This document shows, piece by piece, positions 27,546-36,186 of a stretch of 64,000 nucleotides of DNA. A program made the position numbers and the translations under genes. Below the pieces are notes generated by a model. That model was not told where the DNA came from. It saw only the letters and a program-made list of their open reading frames with translations, and did not search any database. Every line of letters starts with the position of its first letter. The stretch's first letter is position 1. This stretch comes from Calditrichota bacterium (lineage in GTDB: Bacteria; Calditrichota; Calditrichia; Calditrichales; J004): NCBI GenBank assembly GCA_013112635.1, contig JABFGF010000003.1:525052-589051 (forward strand), given 5' to 3'.

Positions 27546-27571
27546 AATGTTTAAAAGCATTTTTTTTTTTT
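27546..27571 (+). terminator. Probable terminator after the PAS/REC gene
   Basis: AATGTTT and AAGCATT form a short stem followed by about a dozen T residues. The loop is very small, so some pairs must open. Confidence 0.45.
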
Positions 27572-27621
27572 GTAAATTAACAATTGCTAGTAATTAAAAC
27601 CAAAGATTAGAGGAGTAAGAA

Positions 27622-29229
27622 ATGTCAGTTAAAGTAGATCTTTCAAAATATGGAATTAAGGATGTAACAGATATTGTTCACAATCCGTCCTATGACACTT
27701 TATATGAAGAAGAACTGAAACCTGAACTTAAAGGATATGAGCGTGCACAAAAGACTGAGCTTGGTGCATTGAATGTAATGACTGGTATTTTTACCGGTCG
27801 CTCACCAAAGGATAAATTTATTGTAGCTAATGATGCCACAAAAGAGCATTTTTGGTGGACAACCCCGGAATCCCCAAATGATAATAAACCCATTACTGAG
27901 GAAGCCTGGAACTACCTTGAAGAAATTACCACAAAACAGCTTTCTGGTAACCGTTTATTTGTGGTAGATACTTTTTTAGGTGCTAATAAAAATAGCCGCC
28001 TGAAAGTACGTTTTATTATGGAAGTTGCATGGCAAGCCCACTTTGTAACAAACATGTTCCTCCGTCCAACAGCAGAAGAATTGGAAGACTTTGGTGAACC
28101 GGATTTTATTGTTATGAATGCTTCAAAAACAGAAAACGACAGATGGAAAGAATTTGGAATGAACTCCGAAGTTTATACCTGTTTTAACCTGGAAAAGAAA
28201 ATGCAGGTTATTGGTGGTAGCTGGTATGGTGGCGAAATGAAAAAAGGTATGTTCGCTATGATGAACTACTACTTGCCACTTAACGGTATGGCTGCAATGC
28301 ACTGTTCTGCAAATGTTGGCAAAGACGGCGATGTTGCTATTTTCTTCGGTTTATCCGGAACAGGTAAAACCACACTTTCAACTGATCCTAAACGCCAGTT
28401 AATTGGTGATGATGAACACGGCTGGGATGATGATGGGGTATTCAACTTCGAAGGTGGTTGCTACGCTAAAACAATAAACCTGGATAAAGAGGCTGAGCCG
28501 GATATTTTCAATGCAATTAAACGTGATGCACTTTTGGAAAACGTTACAGTTGCCGAAGATGGAACAATCGATTTCAACGATGGTTCTGTTACAGCTAACA
28601 CACGTGTTTCTTATCCAATTCATCACATTGAAAACATCGTAAAACCTGTTTCCAAAGCCGGACATGCCAACAAAGTGATTTTCCTTTCTGCCGATGCTTT
28701 TGGAACATTACCTCCGGTTGCTAAACTTACACCGGAACAAACCAAATATCATTTCCTGTCTGGTTTTACTGCAAAATTAGCTGGTACCGAGCGTGGTGTA
28801 ACAACCCCACAACCTACTTTCTCTGCATGTTTTGGTGCTGCTTTCTTAACCTTACATCCAACTAAGTATGGTGAAGAATTAGTTAAGAAAATGGAACAAC
28901 ATGGTGCAGAAGCATACTTAGTAAACACAGGATGGAATGGTTCTGGTAAAAGAATCTCCATTCAGGATACACGTGGAATAATCGATGCTATCCTTGATGG
29001 TTCAATCGAAAAAGCTGAAACTAAGCAAATTCCGATTTTCAACTTAGAAGTTCCTACTGCTTTGCCAGGTGTTGACAGTGGAATTCTTGATCCGAGAGAT
29101 ACCTATGCTGATGCAAGTGAATGGGAAGAAAAAGCAAAAGATCTTGCCGGTAGATTTATTAAGAACTTTGAGAAATACACAGATAATGAAGAAGGCAAAG
29201 CACTTGTTGCTGCCGGTCCTCAATTATAA
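27622..29229 (+). CDS. pckA: Phosphoenolpyruvate carboxykinase (ATP)
   Basis: 535 residues; converts oxaloacetate plus ATP to phosphoenolpyruvate, CO2 and ADP, the first committed step of gluconeogenesis. Motifs: TGRSPKDKF (substrate Arg), [19 protein letters not shown], the P-loop [34 protein letters not shown] with the metal Asp, and the adenine-binding region [18 protein letters not shown] strong ribosome site (AGAGGAG) lies 6 bases upstream, and the gene has its own terminator, which fits a highly expressed single gene. Confidence 0.97.
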   Translation: MSVKVDLSKYGIKDVTDIVHNPSYDTLYEEELKPELKGYERAQKTELGALNVMTGIFTGRSPKDKFIVANDATKEHFWWTTPESPNDNKPITEEAWNYLEEITTKQLSGNRLFVVDTFLGANKNSRLKVRFIMEVAWQAHFVTNMFLRPTAEELEDFGEPDFIVMNASKTENDRWKEFGMNSEVYTCFNLEKKMQVIGGSWYGGEMKKGMFAMMNYYLPLNGMAAMHCSANVGKDGDVAIFFGLSGTGKTTLSTDPKRQLIGDDEHGWDDDGVFNFEGGCYAKTINLDKEAEPDIFNAIKRDALLENVTVAEDGTIDFNDGSVTANTRVSYPIHHIENIVKPVSKAGHANKVIFLSADAFGTLPPVAKLTPEQTKYHFLSGFTAKLAGTERGVTTPQPTFSACFGAAFLTLHPTKYGEELVKKMEQHGAEAYLVNTGWNGSGKRISIQDTRGIIDAILDGSIEKAETKQIPIFNLEVPTALPGVDSGILDPRDTYADASEWEEKAKDLAGRFIKNFEKYTDNEEGKALVAAGPQL

Positions 29230-29243
29230 ATTATTACCTCATG

Positions 29244-29275
29244 GGCCATGCAAAATCTTTGCATGGCCTTTTTTT
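29244..29275 (+). terminator. Strong intrinsic terminator of pckA
   Basis: Perfect 11-bp stem GGCCATGCAAA/TTTGCATGGCC with a 3-base loop and seven T residues, 15 bases after the pckA stop codon. Confidence 0.92.
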
Positions 29276-29380
29276 AGTGACCTATGTGTTTGCAATTTTT
29301 GAAAAAAAAGTGTAGGCTGTATCTGTTTTATCTATCCCCGTTAAAATTTATTTATGTCCTAATTATTACAAAGGTTTGTC

Positions 29381-29722
29381 ATGAGTAAATCAAATGATAT
29401 TTCCCAAATCCGCAACTTAATTTTTGGTGAAACCATTAAGAGTTTTGATGAAAAATTTGCAAAAGTGGATAGCGAAATTTCCTCAATAAATAAAAAGCTT
29501 GATCAGTTTCTTGAGCAGCTATCAAGTGAAAAATCTGAAAGGCAGAATGGGGCAAATCAAATTGATGAAACCCTGAAAAATGTTAATTCTCAAATCCAGG
29601 AAATGCAAAAAACGTTGATGGATAAGTTGAATACTCTTGAAGATTCAAAAACAGCAAACGTGGATTTAGCAAAAATCTTTAGTGATTTAGCAGCTCAGCT
29701 TAGCAACGGTGAAAACAAGTAA
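29381..29722 (+). CDS. Coiled-coil protein of the GTPase/OmpA cluster
   Basis: 113 residues, almost entirely helical with heptad-like spacing (SFDEKFAKVDSEISSINKKL, then VNSQIQEMQKTLMDKLNTLE). No signal peptide or membrane segment, so cytoplasmic. It is the first gene of a tight run with the OmpA-domain protein, the Ras-like GTPase and the sigma-54 activator, so it is probably a structural or adaptor subunit of that system. No named family recognised. Confidence 0.75.
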   Translation: MSKSNDISQIRNLIFGETIKSFDEKFAKVDSEISSINKKLDQFLEQLSSEKSERQNGANQIDETLKNVNSQIQEMQKTLMDKLNTLEDSKTANVDLAKIFSDLAAQLSNGENK

Positions 29723-29729
29723 GCATCCC

Positions 29730-31433
29730 ATGCCTGATTTACAACCCACAGAAACAGAAGCTTTAGATAAGTTAAAAGCCATTCTGCTCAGTAGTGAAAA
29801 AGATAGAATCGCTCATCTTGAAGCTGAGATGAAAGATTTGTATCTGCGTTTAAATGATAAAGAACAACTGCTTGAATCTCTTGATCCAATAATTGCCGAT
29901 CTTTTATATAAAAAAATTATAGAGTCCAAATCTCAAATGGCCGAAGCCCTTGGACCGGTTATGGGTGGCGCCATTCGCAAACAAATTGCCGAGGCAAAAG
30001 ATGATATGGCCGATGCTTTGTATCCGGTAATTGGCCAGGCTGTACGTAAGTCTGTTGCCGAGGCAATGAAAAACCTGATGCAGGCCATCAATGAACGAAT
30101 TGATAATATTGTAAACCAGGGTTTTCGTTCGGGTAAAAAAGTAGATCATGAAACTCTATTGAAACAATCATTGCCTTTCCATTTGCAGGAAATTTTCCTT
30201 ATCCACAAAAAAACAGGTCTTCTACTTTCACACGCATCGTTTTCTAAGGAAAATAATGGTAACGAAGATGTGATTAGTGGCATGCTTAGCGCGATTAGAG
30301 AATTCTCTAAAACAGCTTTCGCAGCCGGTGGACAAAGCTTGCACGAAATTAAATATGAAGATTTAAATATAATTATTGAAGACGGAAAATATGCCTATCT
30401 TGCTTTTGTTGTAAAAGGTGTGCCTTCAACAAATTTTAAAGAAATTATCAAAGAGCTTGAGAATAAAATCCATTTGCGCTTTTATAAAGACATGCGAGGT
30501 TTTGATGGTGAAACAAGTTCATTTACCGATGTAAAAGATCTTCTTTCTGGTTTTATTTCATCTGTGCACGAGCCCATGTTTAAAGAAGTGCTGGCACAGG
30601 AGGATGGAAACAAAAGTAAACCGAAAGGGGTACTTTATCTCCTGATTTTAATTTTGATAATTGTCTCAATTTATTTCTTTTGGCCTTCAGGAGTTGATAT
30701 AGACGAAAAATATTCTTCGATTATCGAGAATTATCAAAATAAGCCCGGATCATTTTTTACCGCCCAAAAAAGTGAAAGCAATATTATCCTAAAAGGATCA
30801 GTTTTTGAAGCAGATCGTGATAAACTAATCTCTGAATTGGAAGGTTTAGAACTGAATATTGAAAGCCAAAACTTATTTATTTTACCTTCCTTCGAGCAAC
30901 TCCAGGCACAATTATTGTCTGTTAAGGGTGATCTAAATACTGCATCAGAATTAAATCTTGTAGTTGATTCTTCTCAGATAATCATAGGCGGAACAGTTGA
31001 ATCCAGGCAGCAAAAATTTCTTGCAGCTACATTATTTGCAGAAAAATCTTCGCTTCCGGTTGTTATTAATGAAATTAATGTGGCTACCAATAAACCACTT
31101 TACATGGCATCGGATATTGATAGGCAGGTTCTTTATTTCGAAATAGGATCAAGTAAATTGACTACTCAATCCATACAAGTGTTAGATTCTGTCTTACTGA
31201 TTCTGGATTCTATTACATTCAATAAAATCAATATTCATGGGTTTGCAGACAGCAGTGGTCCTCATAAATTAAATCAAAAATTTGCTAGCGAAAGGGCAAT
31301 GGCTGTCAAAAAACATTTATTGGAAAATGGTGTTCCGCCAGACAAGGTTGGAATATCTTCTGCTGTTTTGGAAAATGGATTAGAGACTAGTATATATAAA
31401 TCGAACAGACGTGTAATATTCAAAGTAGAATAA
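29730..31433 (+). CDS. Trans-envelope protein: longin/roadblock-like domain, TM helix, OmpA domain
   Basis: 567 residues from the ATG at 29730; a GTG at 29709 is possible but overlaps the previous gene. Residues about 45-125 hold helical repeats (ADALYPVIGQAVRKSVAEAM and an earlier ALGPVMGGAIRKQIAEAK copy). At 151-251 an alpha/beta region with EIFLIHKKTGLLLSHAS resembles roadblock/longin folds that bind small GTPases. One membrane helix spans 301-318. The periplasmic part has BON-like segments, then an OmpA C-terminal domain (468-567) with peptidoglycan-binding D507 and R522. The N-terminus should face the cytoplasm, next to the GTPase encoded by the following gene. Confidence 0.85.
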   Translation: MPDLQPTETEALDKLKAILLSSEKDRIAHLEAEMKDLYLRLNDKEQLLESLDPIIADLLYKKIIESKSQMAEALGPVMGGAIRKQIAEAKDDMADALYPVIGQAVRKSVAEAMKNLMQAINERIDNIVNQGFRSGKKVDHETLLKQSLPFHLQEIFLIHKKTGLLLSHASFSKENNGNEDVISGMLSAIREFSKTAFAAGGQSLHEIKYEDLNIIIEDGKYAYLAFVVKGVPSTNFKEIIKELENKIHLRFYKDMRGFDGETSSFTDVKDLLSGFISSVHEPMFKEVLAQEDGNKSKPKGVLYLLILILIIVSIYFFWPSGVDIDEKYSSIIENYQNKPGSFFTAQKSESNIILKGSVFEADRDKLISELEGLELNIESQNLFILPSFEQLQAQLLSVKGDLNTASELNLVVDSSQIIIGGTVESRQQKFLAATLFAEKSSLPVVINEINVATNKPLYMASDIDRQVLYFEIGSSKLTTQSIQVLDSVLLILDSITFNKINIHGFADSSGPHKLNQKFASERAMAVKKHLLENGVPPDKVGISSAVLENGLETSIYKSNRRVIFKVE

Positions 31434-31437
31434 AGAA

Positions 31438-31947
31438 ATGTCCCTGATTAAAAAGAAAATTTGTTTACTGGGTGATATTGGAGTCGGGAAAACCAGTTTG
31501 ATTCGCCGTTTTGTGGAAGATTTATTTGATGACTCCTATCTTACTACGATTGGTGTTAAGGTATCGCAAAAAAAGGTAGTCCTGGAAAACTCCAAAGAAC
31601 TTTTTTTAATGATTTGGGATGTAGAAGGTGCAGCGAATACAAATGAGATAAATACAAATTATCTGACCGGGGCATCAGGTGCGATTATAGTTTCGGATTT
31701 AACACGGTTACAAACGGTTGAAATAAATAAAAATTTTATTGATATTTTTTTGAAAATTAATCCCGGAGCGCACGTTGTTTTGGCAGGAAACAAGGTGGAC
31801 CTTATCACCAAAAAGCATCCGGGTTATAATTTTTTTACTGAGAACAGCAAAATTTTAGAATCTCCGTTTTTCTTTACAAGCGCAAAAGATGGTGAAAATG
31901 TCGAAGCCTGCTTTCAAAATATTTCCCAAAAACTGATTACAGATTGA
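31438..31947 (+). CDS. Ras/Rab-like small GTPase
   Basis: 169 residues with all five G motifs: G1 GDIGVGKTS (12-20), G2 YLTTIGV, G3 WDVEGA, G4 NKVD, G5 TSAKD. It resembles Rab-type GTPases, including TIGV in switch I. The residue matching Ras Gln61 (after DxxG) is Ala, so intrinsic hydrolysis may be slow and need a partner. No C-terminal Cys for lipidation. It lies 4 bases after the OmpA-domain gene and overlaps the sigma-54 activator start by one base (TGATG). Likely the switch acting on the longin-like domain of its neighbour. Confidence 0.9.
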   Translation: MSLIKKKICLLGDIGVGKTSLIRRFVEDLFDDSYLTTIGVKVSQKKVVLENSKELFLMIWDVEGAANTNEINTNYLTGASGAIIVSDLTRLQTVEINKNFIDIFLKINPGAHVVLAGNKVDLITKKHPGYNFFTENSKILESPFFFTSAKDGENVEACFQNISQKLITD

Positions 31948-33296
31948 TGAAAGTTGTTGACCACATATTATCAAAAGCAAAAATTGCATTTGCTTTGATT
32001 AACCACAATCTGGAACTGGGTGACCATAATGATGCATTTCTTGATATCTGTTCTTCAACAGAAAAAGATGCATTTCGTACTAAACAAATTTTCGATTTAA
32101 TCCCTGAGTTTATTGGGTTGGAAAACCAGTTAAAAAAAATCTCCTCCGGCAACGAAAAGCTCTTTAATATTCCATATTTAAACAGGGGCAATAAAGCTTA
32201 CAATTGTTGCATAGAAAGTTATACTGATTCCAAAACACCATTGCTTATAACTTTTCAGGAAATCACTGAGCAGGCATCGTTAAAACAAAAACTGTCTCAA
32301 AAAGAAAATGAAATAAATATCCTCAAAGCCCAGCTAAGCACTCAAAATAAAATTGCACTTTCCGAGATAATCGGGGAAAGTGCGGCCATTCAAAAAATTA
32401 AAATGATTGTACCGCGTATTGGGAAGATTGAGACATCAAGAATATTGCTTGAAGGAGAAACAGGCACTGGGAAAAGTATGCTGGCGCAGGTTATTCATAA
32501 TTCCTCTTCAAAAATTAATAAACCTTTTGTTGAGATAAACTGCGCGGCAATCCCCGAAACACTTTTGGAAGCAGAACTTTTTGGCAATATTAAAGGTGCT
32601 TTTACAAATGCAGTAGCAGACCGGATTGGTTTGATTGAATCAGCCAATGGCGGCACTTTATTCCTGGATGAGATTAGTGAACTGCCTTTAAACCTGCAGG
32701 CAAAATTGCTCTCTTTTTTGGAGACAAGAAAGTTTCGTCAGTTAGGAAGTAATAAAGAAAAAATGGTACAATTGCGTTTAATCGCGGCAACAAATAAAGG
32801 CCTGGCAAAATGTGTAGAAGAAGGTACATTTCGGGAAGATTTGTTTTACCGTTTGAATGTTGTGCTATTAACTTTGCCGGCCTTGCGCGAAATGGAGAAT
32901 GATCTGATACTTCTGGCGAACCATTTTATTGCAAATTTCAATATGCTTTTTAATAAAAAGGTAAAAAACTTAAGTGCATCGGCAACAAAGAAATTATTAA
33001 ATCATAGCTGGCCGGGTAACGTTCGGGAACTGAGTAATTGCATAGAACAAGCTATGATTTTTGCAGAAAGTGAAACTCTTGAAGCAGATGATTTTGTAAT
33101 CAGAAAAAATACAACCATAGAAAATAAGCTAGACTATAATATACCTAGTAGCGGTATTGATCTTGAGAAAATGGAAATTGAGTTTTTAAAATCGGCTCTT
33201 ACAAAAAGCAATGGAAATAAATCCAATGCGGCAAAACTTCTTGGTTTAAGCCGAGACACTCTACGCTATCGTTTGGAAAAATATAATATTTCCTAA
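31947..33296 (+). CDS. Sigma-54-dependent transcriptional activator (PAS-AAA+-Fis)
   Basis: 449 residues: a PAS-like sensor domain (1-110), an AAA+ domain with Walker A GETGTGKS (170-177), the sigma-54 contact loop GAFTNA (217-222; the usual form is GAFTGA), Walker B GGTLFLDEI (235-243) and an arginine-finger region FREDLFYRLNV. A C-terminal Fis-type HTH reads GNKSNAAKLLGLSRDTLRYR. There is no REC domain, so activation depends on the PAS domain or a partner protein. Start ATG at 31947 shares its A with the GTPase stop codon, so the two are translationally coupled. A sigma-54 promoter lies 0.84 kb downstream. Confidence 0.93.
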   Translation: MKVVDHILSKAKIAFALINHNLELGDHNDAFLDICSSTEKDAFRTKQIFDLIPEFIGLENQLKKISSGNEKLFNIPYLNRGNKAYNCCIESYTDSKTPLLITFQEITEQASLKQKLSQKENEINILKAQLSTQNKIALSEIIGESAAIQKIKMIVPRIGKIETSRILLEGETGTGKSMLAQVIHNSSSKINKPFVEINCAAIPETLLEAELFGNIKGAFTNAVADRIGLIESANGGTLFLDEISELPLNLQAKLLSFLETRKFRQLGSNKEKMVQLRLIAATNKGLAKCVEEGTFREDLFYRLNVVLLTLPALREMENDLILLANHFIANFNMLFNKKVKNLSASATKKLLNHSWPGNVRELSNCIEQAMIFAESETLEADDFVIRKNTTIENKLDYNIPSSGIDLEKMEIEFLKSALTKSNGNKSNAAKLLGLSRDTLRYRLEKYNIS

Positions 33297-33465
33297 AACC
33301 CTCCTGTGTTAAATCACCCGGATTTGTGTATTTGCCCCAAAATATTATTTAAGCCTACACTTAATTTATATTACTAAATCCAATAAAATAATAGAGTTAT
33401 CTCCATTTTAAAACTTTGGCCTGTTTTTTGAAAGGTTGAGCATATATAATTTTTGGAGAACCTAA

Positions 33466-34005
33466 ATGAACCTACTTTCAGGTTGCTTTACTGCATGCAG
33501 CAAAGAAGCAGATATTGTCCGCTGTTTAAATGAAGAACTAGTTCGCAGGAAAACAAATGGATATTTACCATCTGAGACTTTTAATTCAATTTTGGAATTG
33601 TTGATTGACAAACTAAAGACACATTCTTTTGATGGGGTCACATTGTTTACAGAAATGTGGAATACTTATGAAAGAAATTTTCATGTGATGGCATCGTTTC
33701 TCATTCCGGTCTATATGGAATACTTAAATCCTGAACAGGAAATGATTCTTTATGCAGCATTAAACACAATTGAAGACAGTGACCTGGCTATGCCTTTTGC
33801 ATACAATATGTCATTGGCATATAATCCAAATTTCGATCAATGGAATTTATTTTTAAAAAAACTGTCCATGTCAGAAAACGAGATTATTCGTTATTCTCAT
33901 AAAATCTTAATAAATCTTTTAAAGTCATCAAAAAAAGAAAAACAGATGCCGCACGAGTTCACAATTGAGGATGTAAAAAAAAGACACAGCCGATTAATAA
34001 AATAA
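33466..34005 (+). CDS. Helical protein of unknown function
   Basis: 179 residues, no signal peptide, predicted mostly alpha-helical in HEAT-like pairs (SILELLIDKLKTHSFDGVTL, later NEIIRYSHKILINLLKSSKK). Three Cys near the N-terminus (residues 7, 11, 20). A good TGGAGA ribosome site lies 7 bases before the ATG. It stands between the sigma-54 activator and the sensor-less kinase; a partial -24/-12-like sequence at 33417-33431 precedes it. I do not recognise a family. Confidence 0.7.
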   Translation: MNLLSGCFTACSKEADIVRCLNEELVRRKTNGYLPSETFNSILELLIDKLKTHSFDGVTLFTEMWNTYERNFHVMASFLIPVYMEYLNPEQEMILYAALNTIEDSDLAMPFAYNMSLAYNPNFDQWNLFLKKLSMSENEIIRYSHKILINLLKSSKKEKQMPHEFTIEDVKKRHSRLIK

Positions 34006-34134
34006 ATACCGTATATATTTCGATTTTGGTGAAATGACCAGAAAGCGGGGCAAATAACCCAAGGTTTTGTTGTTGTCGGTATTTAAAAAATCGAGTTTTC
34101 GTTTAAAATGGGCTTAAAATAAATTTGGTGTTTT

Positions 34135-34149
34135 TGGCACACACTTTGC
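34135..34149 (+). promoter_or_regulatory. Sigma-54 (-24/-12) promoter
   Basis: TGGCACACACTTTGC matches the consensus TGGCAC-N5-TTGC, with GG at 34136-34137 and GC at 34148-34149 separated by exactly 10 bases. Transcription would start near 34161, giving a leader of about 180 bases before the kinase gene at 34341. An activator gene with a Fis HTH is encoded just upstream. The rest of the 34006-34340 gap holds two hairpins, listed separately, and no open reading frame of note. Confidence 0.8.
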
Positions 34150-34164
34150 CTAAGCAGTTATCAA

Positions 34165-34186
34165 CAACTGATATAGCTATCAGTTG
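34165..34186. promoter_or_regulatory. Inverted repeat at the predicted transcript start
   Basis: Perfect 9-bp arms CAACTGATA and TATCAGTTG around a TAGC centre. It begins about 4 bases after the predicted sigma-54 start site, so it could be a 5' stabilising hairpin or a regulator binding site. Confidence 0.55.
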
Positions 34187-34292
34187 AATACTGATTTTGA
34201 TTTTCTCAAGAAAAGATTATAAACCAGCAATTTTAAAGCCTTTTGATTACAAAAAAGAAAATGAGTTTATTCAAGATAATGGGTTAATAATT

Positions 34293-34318
34293 GGCGCCGG
34301 CTTGAGGGGGACGGCGTC
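34293..34318 (+). promoter_or_regulatory. GC-rich leader hairpin before the kinase gene
   Basis: GGCGCCG (34293-34299) pairs with CGGCGTC (34312-34318), including one G-U pair, around a loop containing GAGGGGGA. It stands out in an AT-rich leader and ends 22 bases before the ATG, just before the AAAGGGGAA ribosome site. It could affect translation. Confidence 0.5.
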
Positions 34319-34340
34319 AAAATTTTAAAGGGGAATACAA

Positions 34341-35102
34341 ATGGATTTAGCTCTGGAAGAAAAGTTTCGCCAGTATAAAATGGAAAAAGAACATACAAAC
34401 AAACAGCCTATCCGTTTTGCCAATAAACAAAACAGCAGCTTCCCTTTATTGGCTGAATCTGTTAAAGGCGTGGCGCATGATATGCGTAATTTTTTATCAG
34501 CCATAACGGGTTATCTGGAGCTGGTTAAAATGGATCCTAAAAAAAGTGATTTAATTGACAATGCCCTGAAAGCTGTAGATATGGCTTCTGAATTAAACCT
34601 CAGGCTATTAAACCCAAAACAAAAGAATCCAATAAAAGTAAATATTGCATCTGTAATAGAGAAAACAACAGTGGCAATAATTGGTTCTTCAAAAGTAAAG
34701 TTTTCACTTTCGACATGCCCGAATCTTGAAGATTTACTTATTGATGAACTCTTACTGGAACGAGCCATTCAAAATATTTTAATAAACTCTATAGAAGCTA
34801 TTGGAGACAAAGACGGAACAATTAATATTTCAACCTGCGGAATTGAACAGGGCTGCAATGTAGTCTCTACTTTGAATGACCAAAGATATATTCAGATTTC
34901 GATAAAGGATAGTGGGGGCGGAATTCCGGAAGAATATTCTGAAATGATAATGAAGCCGTATTTCAGTACAAAAGCCACTGGAAGTGGTCTTGGATTGGCA
35001 ATTGCTAAAGAAATAATAAACTCTTTGAATGGTGTCATTGAAGTTGCATCGGCAGATGGTGCCGGAACAATGATAGCAATTTATTTACCTGTAGAAAATT
35101 AA
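34341..35102 (+). CDS. Soluble histidine kinase without sensor domain (NtrB-like core)
   Basis: 253 residues. H46 lies in SVKGVAHDMRNFLSAITGYL. The HATPase_c domain carries the N box ERAIQNILINSIEAIG, G1 IKDSGGGIPEEY, the F box KPYFSTK and G2 GSGLGLAIAKEI. There is no membrane segment and no recognisable sensor domain in the first 40 residues, so input must come from a partner. It is preceded by a sigma-54 promoter and structured leader and followed by a terminator. No response regulator is adjacent; an ATPase-less REC/HisKA protein is encoded 7 kb upstream. Confidence 0.88.
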   Translation: MDLALEEKFRQYKMEKEHTNKQPIRFANKQNSSFPLLAESVKGVAHDMRNFLSAITGYLELVKMDPKKSDLIDNALKAVDMASELNLRLLNPKQKNPIKVNIASVIEKTTVAIIGSSKVKFSLSTCPNLEDLLIDELLLERAIQNILINSIEAIGDKDGTINISTCGIEQGCNVVSTLNDQRYIQISIKDSGGGIPEEYSEMIMKPYFSTKATGSGLGLAIAKEIINSLNGVIEVASADGAGTMIAIYLPVEN

Positions 35103-35163
35103 AAAAGGTATGAAGGGGCTGTCAATCCAGGCTATGCTTGGAGCGACGTTCTTTTATACTCCG

Positions 35164-35199
35164 AGGGCCGGGAAGTGGGGACAACCTGGCCCTTTTTTT
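35164..35199 (+). terminator. Intrinsic terminator after the histidine kinase
   Basis: AGGGCCGGG pairs with CCTGGCCCT (one G-U pair), followed by seven T residues. It ends the transcript from the sigma-54 promoter at 34135. Confidence 0.85.
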
Positions 35200-35269
35200 A
35201 ACAAAATATTATTTTTGTCTTTATATTTTTCCTACCTTCAAAATAAAATACAATATTAAGGATAGTTTC

Positions 35270-36127
35270 ATGAAACGCTTTATTGCTCTTTTAACAATTT
35301 CTTTTTTCTTTACAGGCTGTGCGGAACTTTTACAGCTTTTACAGCAGTCTTCTGTTCAAAAACCAACTGCTTCGGTTACAGCTACAAAACTTACAGGATT
35401 ATCTTTTACGAAAGCTGATTTGTTGTTTGACATTAAAATTAATAATCCAAACGGGATTGCTATTGATTTGGCAGGATTAGATTATGGATTGAAAATAAAT
35501 GAAAGCTCTTTATTCAGCGGAACAAAAAATGATCCATTAAATATTGAAGCAAAAGGTTCCAGCACGATTCAAATTCCGTTAAGCTTAAAATACGATGACA
35601 TTTACAAAACAGTTAAATCATTGACCGGCAAAGGGAAATCATCATACACTTTTGAAGGCGGCCTTAGTTTTGATTTGCCTGTTCTGGGTAAAATAAGATT
35701 GCCACTTTCTAAAACAGGTGAGTTGCCATTGTTAAAGCTCCCAAAAGTTAAACTAAAAGATATAAGCATGAAAAACCTTAGTTGGAGTGGTGCATCAATG
35801 CAATTGGATATAGCTGTAAAGGGCAGTGGTGGACTCGATCTATTTGTTGATAACCTTGCTTATGGTTTAAAAATTGCCGGTAAAAACTGGGTTAGCGGCA
35901 AGGTCACAGATAAGATTGCCGTAAATTCTTCCGGGGAAAAAATAGTAAGCATTCCGTTTAAGTTGGATTTTTTATCTATGGGCAAAGCCGTTTATGATAT
36001 TGCAACCGGTGATGCGGAATTAAATTATAATTTTGATGGTGATATGAATATTTCATCAGATCATCCATTGCTAAAAGCAGCAAATTTTTCTTTTGAAGAT
36101 TTAAGTAAAATTAAAATTTCAAAATGA
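35270..36127 (+). CDS. LEA14/WHy-domain lipoprotein
   Basis: 285 residues with a lipoprotein signal (SFFFTGC, Cys about 17). Two tandem LEA_2/WHy beta domains follow: the first with LLFDIKINNPNGIAIDLAGL and the second near 170-265 with MQLDIAVKGSGGLDLFVDNL. Such proteins occur as envelope lipoproteins in many diderms; desiccation or stress protection is inferred from plant homologues only. Start at 35270 (AAGGA 7 bases upstream), since the longer frame from 35138 runs through the preceding terminator. Confidence 0.85.
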   Translation: MKRFIALLTISFFFTGCAELLQLLQQSSVQKPTASVTATKLTGLSFTKADLLFDIKINNPNGIAIDLAGLDYGLKINESSLFSGTKNDPLNIEAKGSSTIQIPLSLKYDDIYKTVKSLTGKGKSSYTFEGGLSFDLPVLGKIRLPLSKTGELPLLKLPKVKLKDISMKNLSWSGASMQLDIAVKGSGGLDLFVDNLAYGLKIAGKNWVSGKVTDKIAVNSSGEKIVSIPFKLDFLSMGKAVYDIATGDAELNYNFDGDMNISSDHPLLKAANFSFEDLSKIKISK

Positions 36128-36145
36128 TTTTGTAGTTTTTGTTGA

Positions 36146-36176
36146 AACCTTCCAGGTTTTTTAAACCTTGAAGGTT
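36146..36176. repeat. Inverted repeat between convergent genes
   Basis: 14-base arms AACCTTCCAGGTTT and AAACCTTGAAGGTT with one mismatch and a 3-base loop. No T run follows on either strand, so it is either a weak bidirectional terminator or a dispersed palindrome. Confidence 0.6.
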
Positions 36177-36186
36177 ACTATTGTTG

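Noticed and set aside
33417..33431. Second sigma-54-like promoter before the unknown gene at 33466
   Set aside because: TGGCCTGTTTTTTGA has the GG, but the -12 element reads GA, not GC; too weak to list as a promoter.
35103..35199. Possible riboswitch or sRNA between the kinase and the LEA lipoprotein
   Set aside because: It ends in a terminator, but no known riboswitch consensus was visible; more simply the 3' end of the kinase transcript.
35138..35269. 44-codon extension of the LEA lipoprotein
   Set aside because: It would be translated through a strong terminator hairpin and would bury the lipoprotein signal.
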